DNA from: Balneolales bacterium
GTDB lineage: Bacteria; Bacteroidota; Rhodothermia; Balneolales; Balneolaceae
Length of the DNA: 10,884 nt
Direction: 5' to 3'
Assembly (NCBI GenBank): GCA_022360375.1
Contig: JAKSCW010000218.1
Coordinates: forward strand, 1-10,884
Below the pieces are notes generated by a model. It was given only the letters and a program-made list of their open reading frames with translations. It did not search any database and had not been told where the DNA came from. Position numbers and translations under genes: made by a program. Shown here one piece after another: positions 5,586-10,884 of the stretch (the first letter of the stretch is position 1; the number at the start of each line of letters is the position of its first letter).

Positions 5586-7178
5586 TTGAAGAGAGTTTTT
5601 GCAGCCTTAACAATTTTAATTTTGCCCTCAGTTGGGGTTTCTCAAGTAGTAGGCCCTTCTGCATCTTCTTTTAATAGCATACGGCAAAATGGAGTCTCCA
5701 GCGTTGAAGCAACTGGTGATACCGTTTGGATCAGTCCGGCATTAAATCGAAATATTGGAAATTCAGCAGATTGGTTTCGCCCCACCGGAATTGACAGCAT
5801 TGATAATGGCTTGGGAAGAGTATTTTCTTTGGATGTAAGAGGTGATACTATAGTTGCAGGTCTTGGGTTTACTTCAGCTACCCTGGCAGGAAATCAGCCC
5901 GCTGGTTATGGATACTATATCTCTGCCGATGGTGGTGATTCCTGGCGCTTTAGTGATTTTTTGTTAGATCCATTTGTAGATGAAGACACTACATTTGTTT
6001 ACGGGGGCGTCACTTACGACCGCCGCAGAATTATTGTTCCGGAACAGTCCCCTCCCTACAATGTAGCTTTTCGGGGAGAAGTTATTTTTTCCGCTAATTG
6101 GGCATCCGGTTTATTGAGAAGCACAGATTTAGGTGAGTCTTGGGAACGAATTGTACTACCTCCATTCGGTGAAAGCGAGTTAACACCAGAACGAAATGAT
6201 TATTTCTGGTCCACCTGTTTAAATGTAAACAATGGTGTTTGTATAGAAGAAGCCAACCTGTACAATAGTGTGCCGGATGACAATTTGAAAGGATTTGCCG
6301 TGATGATAGATTCCCAAAACCGGGTCTGGTATGGCAGCGCCGGGGGTATCAACGTTTCGGATAATGCTCTAACTGCTCCGATTGATAGCATCCGCTGGCA
6401 AAATACCAATTTTGATAACTCCAGTGATGGATTACTTGCCCGCTGGATTATTGAAATCCAGGAGGACACCAGCTCCGGCCGAATCTGGATGACAAACTGG
6501 TTGGCAGAAAGCTCCAGTTCCATTTACTCCGGACAAGACAATTATGGCATTGTATATACCGAAGATGGGGGCCAAACTTTTACCCAAAGATTGATTGGAG
6601 AGCAGATTTCCGGACTTACCTTTAAAGATGGATATGTATTTGCTGCAGGAGAAAACGGCCTGTTCATATCTTCAGACGGTGGCGATACCTGGATAAAGGA
6701 ACCTCAGGTAAGAAGCGCGAATGCCATACTTAAAAATTCTGCTGCGTTTCAGGCTGCAACAGTTACAAACGACCGGGTGTGGATCGGGACAACCGATGGA
6801 ATAATATCTACCAGCGATTATGGTGAAACATGGGAAATAACCCGTGTAAACTTCCCTCTTTCCGGTGGGAACACCTACAATGAAAATGCCAGATCTGTTT
6901 CCAGTTATGCCTACCCCAATCCATACTCACCTGAAGAACATGAAGTTGTTCGTATTCGATTTGAGATGGAACAAACGGGAACTCCCACTATCCGGATTTT
7001 TGATTTTGGAATGAATCTGGTCCGGGAATTGGATACCGAAAATTATTCGATCGGAGAATACGAAGCTCTCTGGGACGGAATTGATGCACGAGGAAGAAAG
7101 GTGGCGAATGGTCCTTATTTCTACGTAATCGAGAAACCGAATGAAACTATAAGCGGTAAAATATTACTTATAGAATGA
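5586..7178 (+). CDS. Secreted Asp-box beta-propeller with FlgD-like C-terminal domain
   Basis: The 530-residue exported protein has an N-terminal signal peptide (about 1-19, ending VGVSQ). The main domain contains five Asp-box (BNR) motifs of the form S/T-x-D-x-G-x-S/T-W/F: SADGGDSW (113-120), STDLGESW (179-186), TEDGGQTF (325-332), SSDGGDTW (362-369) and TSDYGETW (409-416). These indicate a sialidase/sortilin-type beta-propeller. I see no sialidase catalytic signature, so a binding or structural role is more likely. From about residue 435 comes a FlgD-Ig-like domain: YAYPNPYSP (441-449), IRIFDFGMNLVREL (469-482), LWDGIDARGRKVANGPYFY (495-513), ending KILLIE. In this lineage such tails often act as type IX secretion sorting domains. 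Translation appears to start at TTG 5586, two bases after the lipoprotein gene; its stop overlaps the next ATG (ATGA). The layout recalls PorZ, a propeller with a C-terminal domain that works with PorV/PorQ. Confidence 0.82.
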   Translation: MKRVFAALTILILPSVGVSQVVGPSASSFNSIRQNGVSSVEATGDTVWISPALNRNIGNSADWFRPTGIDSIDNGLGRVFSLDVRGDTIVAGLGFTSATLAGNQPAGYGYYISADGGDSWRFSDFLLDPFVDEDTTFVYGGVTYDRRRIIVPEQSPPYNVAFRGEVIFSANWASGLLRSTDLGESWERIVLPPFGESELTPERNDYFWSTCLNVNNGVCIEEANLYNSVPDDNLKGFAVMIDSQNRVWYGSAGGINVSDNALTAPIDSIRWQNTNFDNSSDGLLARWIIEIQEDTSSGRIWMTNWLAESSSSIYSGQDNYGIVYTEDGGQTFTQRLIGEQISGLTFKDGYVFAAGENGLFISSDGGDTWIKEPQVRSANAILKNSAAFQAATVTNDRVWIGTTDGIISTSDYGETWEITRVNFPLSGGNTYNENARSVSSYAYPNPYSPEEHEVVRIRFEMEQTGTPTIRIFDFGMNLVRELDTENYSIGEYEALWDGIDARGRKVANGPYFYVIEKPNETISGKILLIE

Positions 7179-8209
7179 AACGCGTATTTGCTTTAACAAT
7201 ATTTATTGTCACCTTTCTTAGCGGAGGGTTGGCTGCCCAAAATGGTGGATTTGCAGGTGTTGCAACTCAACTTGGGATGTCTCCACGTGGAATGTCAATG
7301 TCAAATACTTTCACGGCTACTACATCAGAAGGTATTTATCCTTACTACAACCCTGCTCTTGCTGCTTTTAAAGCAGATTCAAGACAAACAGATTTCACAG
7401 TTGCTGCTTTAGATTTCGATCGTGTTTATCAAACTGCCGGAATCCATTTTCAACTTCCTCCGAACGCAGGAATCTATTTTTCATTAATCAGAACCGGGGT
7501 TACCGATATCGACGAACGAACGTTAAGTGGTTATCCGCTAGGTACCTTCGATGCGGCAGAATATCAACTCGGGACCAGTTTTGGAATTCGTTTCAATGAA
7601 AAACTAAATGCTGGCGTTGGTTTCAAGATAAACTATGCCAACTATTACGAAGATTTGGAAGCGGCTACGGCAGTTGGGGTCGATCTGGGTTTTCTTTATC
7701 ACTTGTCGCCAAGGTTAAATTTTGGCCTTACAGTTCAGGATATGTTCGCCAACTATACGTGGAATTCCGGAGAATTGTATGGTAATACTCAGTCCCGCAA
7801 CGTGGTTAATAACTTTCCTGTTCGATATAAATTGGGGTTAGCTTTTCAGGAAGAGGTTTTCACCATTACCGCTGAATTTGAAATTCAGTCATATACTTCG
7901 GAAGTGAATCAAACCGAAGTGTTTATTGACAATGACGGTATTGCCTCGACGATTGAAAGTCTGGAAACTATAAATACCAGTTCAGGCATTTTCCGGCTAG
8001 GCGGAGCCTGGGATGCACATGAACGGGTTACACTTCGTGCCGGCTACGAAATCTCTGATACTTCTGTTTCGGAAAGCAATTCATTTAGCGGAGGATTTTC
8101 CGTGCATCTTCCATTCGATATATTTTCTCCTTCTGTAGATTACGCATTTGTAAGAGAGCCCTACGGAGTTGCCAATATGCATGTTTTTGCCCTACGTTTA
8201 CACTTATGA
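7175..8209 (+). CDS. PorV/PorQ family outer-membrane beta-barrel protein (first copy)
   Basis: This is a predicted outer-membrane barrel of 344 residues. A signal peptide (MKRVFALTIFIVTFLSGGLA-A, cleavage about residue 21) precedes GVATQLGMSPRGMSMSNTF and a YYNPALAAF block. This is the family's G.R...M..A ... NPA pattern that opens PorV/PorQ and FadL-like barrels. Alternating hydrophobic/polar strands run to the end, which finishes with an aromatic-rich strand and terminal Leu (ALRLHL), typical for barrel insertion. In type IX secretion PorV shuttles cargo to the attachment complex. Which member this one is cannot be decided by eye, and it could be a lineage-specific paralog with other cargo. 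It overlaps its neighbours on both sides by four bases (ATGA), strong evidence of one transcript. The start of the signal peptide resembles that of the upstream propeller protein (MKRVFA). Confidence 0.8.
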   Translation: MKRVFALTIFIVTFLSGGLAAQNGGFAGVATQLGMSPRGMSMSNTFTATTSEGIYPYYNPALAAFKADSRQTDFTVAALDFDRVYQTAGIHFQLPPNAGIYFSLIRTGVTDIDERTLSGYPLGTFDAAEYQLGTSFGIRFNEKLNAGVGFKINYANYYEDLEAATAVGVDLGFLYHLSPRLNFGLTVQDMFANYTWNSGELYGNTQSRNVVNNFPVRYKLGLAFQEEVFTITAEFEIQSYTSEVNQTEVFIDNDGIASTIESLETINTSSGIFRLGGAWDAHERVTLRAGYEISDTSVSESNSFSGGFSVHLPFDIFSPSVDYAFVREPYGVANMHVFALRLHL

Positions 8210-9138
8210 AAACACCCATTCTTTTACTCTCAGTCCTTTTCCTTTCAACAGGAGCCTTTGCCCAGGCAGGGCTACAAATACTTACGGTAGCACCAGGCGC
8301 AACTGAACTTTCCAGAGCGGAGGCTTCAACCGCAATTCCCAATGGTGCTAATGCGATTTACTCAAACCCTGGTTTACTTGCACTGGATGACCATCCAAGT
8401 ATTTCTTTAACCTATACAAATTGGATTTCTGACTCAAACAACCTCTTTGGGGGGATTAATCTGAAAAAAGGTAATCGTGCCGTTGCTTTTTCTTTTTACA
8501 CGTCCGGGGTGAACGGGTTGGAGCAGCGCGATTCTCCCGGTGCATCTAACGGGGACTTCTCCATTCAATATCTATCCATTTCCGGAGCGTATTCGTATAA
8601 CTTCAATATTCTCTCTGCAGGTATTTCGGCTCATTATCTGAACGAAGAAGTGTTTCCATACCGTGCTACCGGCTACGCGATAAGTGCAGGAATTGCGACC
8701 TCTTTGATGGAAGAAAGATTCCGTTTAGGAGCTTCTTTGCTTAATATTGGCGATATGGATGATTTAAATGAGGAACCTACCGATTTACCTTCCAGCTTTA
8801 ACCTTGGTGCTTCTTTTGAGGTGTTTCAATTTGCTCATAAGAAAAACCCTCAATTACCCATTTTAATAACCATAATGGCTGATTATGTGGTTCCTTTTGT
8901 GAACGATGAAGAGTTAACCGACATCAATCCTGCCGAGAATTATTTTAATTTTGGGCTTTCCTTACTTGTAGCAGATGTTATACGGGTAAATACAGGATAT
9001 AAAACCCAGGAAAACGCACGTCCGGTTTCTTTTGGTTTGGATATTTTATTTGAAAAGATGGCTTTTAATTACGCACTTATTCCTTTTAATACCGGTTTTG
9101 GAACGGTACATTCAATTGGTATACAATATCAATTGTAG
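8206..9138 (+). CDS. PorV/PorQ family outer-membrane beta-barrel protein (second copy)
   Basis: The protein has 310 residues with a clear signal peptide (hydrophobic 5-15, AFA-Q cleavage about residue 19). The mature part opens with LTVAPGATELSRAEASTA and NGANAIYSNPGLLAL, a good match to the PorV/PorQ family pattern in which a small-residue/NPA element follows the first strand. Repeated amphipathic strands follow, with motifs such as AISAGIATSL, RLGASLLNIGDMDD and FNLGASFEV. The last residues IGIQYQL form a C-terminal barrel strand. It is a paralog of the gene just upstream (same family, same size class, clearly diverged), and their coding regions overlap by ATGA. Two such barrels beside a propeller with a FlgD-like tail suggest a dedicated export/attachment set; this is inferred from context. 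The glycosyltransferase gene begins 15 bases downstream without a visible terminator. Confidence 0.82.
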   Translation: MKTPILLLSVLFLSTGAFAQAGLQILTVAPGATELSRAEASTAIPNGANAIYSNPGLLALDDHPSISLTYTNWISDSNNLFGGINLKKGNRAVAFSFYTSGVNGLEQRDSPGASNGDFSIQYLSISGAYSYNFNILSAGISAHYLNEEVFPYRATGYAISAGIATSLMEERFRLGASLLNIGDMDDLNEEPTDLPSSFNLGASFEVFQFAHKKNPQLPILITIMADYVVPFVNDEELTDINPAENYFNFGLSLLVADVIRVNTGYKTQENARPVSFGLDILFEKMAFNYALIPFNTGFGTVHSIGIQYQL

Positions 9139-9153
9139 GGATTTTCTCACTAT

Positions 9154-10176
9154 ATGGTGATTACCTCACTTCATGACATTTATCTGCAGGTACAACCTAA
9201 GGTTCAGCGCGTTTTTGTAGTGCCTCTTATCCGGTTTGATTTTAAAGAGACCGATTATTTGTATTTGTTATACAAACCTATTCTTGAGCATCATTCAGAA
9301 ATAAAAATTCATAGCATAAGCGCATTAGGGCATTTTCGATTCGTACTTGCTCAACTATTAGGGCAAAAATCAGTACTTCATTATCATTGGCTGGAATTCC
9401 AGGATGTTAAATCACTGTTAGGAATGCCTTACAAGTTATTATGCATTGGGGTGTATTGTTTGTTGGGAGGAAAAATGGTGTGGACTGTTCATAATCTGCA
9501 ACCACATAACCGAAAATATCTTTCATTACATAAAACTATACATAGCTGGATGGCACGGAAATCCATAAATGTTTTGGTGCATTCGAATACTGCCCAGGAA
9601 CAGGTTTCCCGTTTTCTGGATGTTTCAGAATCAAAAATTTTCGTACACCCTCATCCCCCTTTCCCGGCAAAAAACATTTCAAGAGCTGAAGCCCTCCAAA
9701 AGCTGGAAAATGAAATCTTAGCCAACTCTATAAATCATAAGTACCCCATTTTTCTAATGATTGGAACGATCAGTACTTACAAAAATATCCCGGAAGTTCT
9801 TGAAGTTTTAGAAGATGTTTCCGGAAATTACTCCTTTGTGGTAGCTGGATATGTTAAAAAGGGGCAGGCAAAACTTAGTGAATTTCTTCAAAGTAAATCC
9901 CATTCATTAGAGTGGTTTCATTACATCCCTGGTTTTATTCCTGAAGACTTTTATGCTGTACTTCTCAGCGCCTCTGATGTTTGTGTATTTAACTACACAC
10001 AGATACTTACTTCCGGAGGAATAGAAATGGCAAAAGCCTACAACAGAACAATTTTCGCTCCAAATATTTCAACCATTACGGAATTGAGGAATCACGATAA
10101 AATCAAGCTTTTCGATTCCCGGAAGGAATTAAAAAAACTAGTCCGGGATTTTAGTAACTCGTATACCAATGGCTGA
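9154..10176 (+). CDS. GT-B fold glycosyltransferase (GT4-like)
   Basis: This is a putative sugar transferase for surface polysaccharide, 340 residues. The N-terminal Rossmann-like half starts with VQRVFVVPLIRFD (18-30) and includes VLHYHWLEFQD (74-84) and the acceptor-side VWTVHNLQPHNRKY (109-122) next to a hydrophobic stretch (94-109) that could touch the membrane. The C-terminal half begins FLMIGTISTYKNIPEVLEVL (200-219), the usual second-domain opening of GT4-type enzymes. It continues with FVVAGYVKKG, LLSASDVCVFNY (270-281) and ILTSGGIEMAKAYNRTIFAP (284-303), where the nucleotide-sugar site lies in this fold. The canonical E-x7-E is not clearly present (Glu291 fits the first position region only), so the family number is tentative. 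Donor and acceptor are unknown. It overlaps the flippase start by eight bases, which supports a polysaccharide assembly role. The first 17 residues extend beyond the usual start of this fold, but no later ATG fits. Confidence 0.78.
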   Translation: MVITSLHDIYLQVQPKVQRVFVVPLIRFDFKETDYLYLLYKPILEHHSEIKIHSISALGHFRFVLAQLLGQKSVLHYHWLEFQDVKSLLGMPYKLLCIGVYCLLGGKMVWTVHNLQPHNRKYLSLHKTIHSWMARKSINVLVHSNTAQEQVSRFLDVSESKIFVHPHPPFPAKNISRAEALQKLENEILANSINHKYPIFLMIGTISTYKNIPEVLEVLEDVSGNYSFVVAGYVKKGQAKLSEFLQSKSHSLEWFHYIPGFIPEDFYAVLLSASDVCVFNYTQILTSGGIEMAKAYNRTIFAPNISTITELRNHDKIKLFDSRKELKKLVRDFSNSYTNG

Positions 10177-10576
10177 TCTCACCCGCAAAATAGCAAGTTT
10201 TTTGATGGGTGATATCCTTGGCCGTGGACTCGCTTTTATTACATCCGTTTACCTGGCCAGAACGTTAGGTGCTGAGGGTTTTGGATTAATTACTATAGCG
10301 CTCTCTTTTTTGGGGTATGTTGCTTTTTTTGGGGACTTTGGGTTACATCATATTGGAATACGGGAAACTGCAAAATTAAAAGAGAAACAGGGTTTTAATA
10401 CCACGGAAATATTCATTGCCAGGATAATCCTGGGTTTCCTTGCCTTTGGAATTGGTTTTACGATAATTCCGTTTCTGAAATTCTCAGATGTACAAGTACA
10501 ATTGATAAAAGGCTTTATCTATGCACTTGGTGCTTATGCATTTTTACTGGAATGGTATTTTCAACAATGGTTATAG
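10169..10576 (+). pseudogene. Wzx-type polysaccharide flippase, N-terminal fragment joined to foreign sequence
   Basis: The first about 132 residues are the start of an oligosaccharide flippase (MOP/MATE superfamily, polysaccharide_synt type), which moves lipid-linked repeat units across the inner membrane. Family features are the opening KIASFLMGDILGRGLAFITS and YLARTLGAEGFGLITIALS, then GDFGLHHIGIRETAK, and ALGAYAFLLEWYFQ (119-132), where normal proteins continue with a Gly-rich 'EWYFQG' segment. Four membrane segments are visible (about 10-30, 40-57, 82-102, 115-128); full proteins have 12-14 in 400-480 residues. After Gln132 the frame runs through QWL to a TAG, and the downstream DNA encodes a permease C-terminus in another frame. 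The gene is therefore broken or chimeric at about 10558-10567. Its start overlaps the glycosyltransferase stop. Confidence 0.8.
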
Positions 10577-10827
10577 CAGGGCTATTTGTTTTAAGAGCTA
10601 AAAGACCCGATATGAATAGACCTTATAAAGTATGGGGCTACCCCATTGTACCAATTTTTATCTTAGTTCTTAATGTAGCTCTGCTACTAAACACACTAGT
10701 TAATGATCTAAGATCATCTCTTTTAGGACTAGTAGTACCTATTTTAGGTATCCCAGTTTACCTATGGTTTAACTCAAGAAATGAAGTCCCAACTAATAGT
10801 TTACAATATGAAGTCGCAGATGACTAA
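10558..10827 (+). pseudogene. APC-family amino acid permease, C-terminal fragment
   Basis: The reading frame 10558-10827 encodes the last about 90 residues of an amino acid-polyamine-organocation (APC) permease. The evidence is TMVIAGLFVLRAKRPD followed by RPYKVWGYPIVPIFI, the very typical loop joining late membrane helices in this family. Two hydrophobic segments follow (ILVLNVALLLNTLV and SLLGLVVPILGIPVYLWF) and a short polar tail. The ten or so upstream helices are missing: the sequence is preceded directly by the flippase fragment. An ATG at 10552 lies in this frame but belongs to flippase DNA, so it is not evidence of a real start. All five arginines use AGA, and Leu CTA is frequent, unlike the genes before it. 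The piece is either foreign to this position by assembly or left by a rearrangement. Confidence 0.82.
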
Positions 10828-10855
10828 AAGATTTTAACTAAAATTTACCATATTT

Positions 10856-10884
10856 TTAATCAGGGGGACAGTCCCCCTGATTAA
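10856..10884. repeat. Perfect-arm palindrome at the window end
   Basis: A 14-base arm, TTAATCAGGGGGAC, is followed by a single A and then its exact reverse complement, which ends at the last base of the window. It lies 28 bases after the permease stop and could act as a hairpin terminator in either direction; the flanking T-run (10853-10857) would serve the minus-strand transcript. The GGGGGACAGTCCCCC core also resembles REP-like repeats, and stopping exactly here suggests a contig end at a repeated element. Confidence 0.75.

Noticed and set aside
5586..7178. Sialidase enzyme assignment for the Asp-box protein
   Set aside because: Asp boxes are structural and occur in many non-enzymatic propellers. 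I did not see the catalytic Arg triad/Tyr-Glu arrangement or the FRIP motif.
5586..7230. Recent duplication between the starts of the propeller and first barrel genes (both MKRVFA...)
   Set aside because: The similarity is confined to the signal peptide, and the codons differ at many positions. Similar signal peptides arise by convergence, so there is no evidence for duplication.
10552..10827. A real 91-residue membrane protein gene starting at ATG 10552
   Set aside because: The ATG lies within flippase codons (spanning Glu128-Trp129), and the sequence is the interior-to-C-terminal part of a long permease, not a complete small protein.

Overview
The window looks like a Bacteroidota-like chromosome fragment, with Balneolota as the best guess. 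The evidence is a pair of PorV/PorQ-type outer-membrane proteins next to a secreted beta-propeller with a FlgD-like/type IX-style C-terminal domain, very few Shine-Dalgarno sites, and a promoter candidate resembling the Bacteroidota TTG-N20-TAnnTTTG pattern. The phylum is an inference; the families are read directly from the translations.

Left half (1-4692, minus strand): a tightly packed tryptophan operon in the order trpL-trpE-trpS-trpG-trpD-trpC. trpC runs off the left edge. Junctions overlap by 1-4 bases or are 1 base apart. Ahead of trpE lies a complete ribosome-mediated attenuator that standard gene callers would miss. It has a 24-residue leader peptide with three consecutive Trp codons, a small pause-type hairpin, a perfect 8-bp antiterminator pairing, and a terminator stem with a run of eight U ending 11 nt before the trpE start. 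The operon includes tryptophanyl-tRNA synthetase, so the enzyme that charges tRNA-Trp would be controlled by the level of charged tRNA-Trp. Encoded Trp is nearly absent from the structural genes (3 Trp in about 1,500 residues).

Middle (4786-9138, plus strand, divergent): four exported proteins in an operon-like row. They are a putative lipoprotein with an Ig-like domain, a five-Asp-box beta-propeller with a FlgD-like C-terminal domain, and two tandem PorV/PorQ-like beta-barrels. The content recalls the attachment module of type IX secretion (barrel plus propeller), without a PorU-like protease in view. The first two genes appear to start with TTG.

Right end (9154-10884, plus strand): a GT-B glycosyltransferase overlaps the start of a Wzx-type flippase, which suggests the beginning of a surface-polysaccharide locus. 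The flippase is cut after about 132 residues at a 7-base stretch (TTTTCAA, 10558-10564). It is joined out of frame to the C-terminal end of an unrelated APC-family amino acid permease with different codon use. The window then ends exactly at the end of a near-perfect 29-base palindrome. The last ~320 bases should be treated as a possible assembly chimera or a real rearrangement until reads are examined.

I saw no tRNA, rRNA, CRISPR array or insertion-sequence transposase, and there is no gene-free stretch longer than 300 bases.
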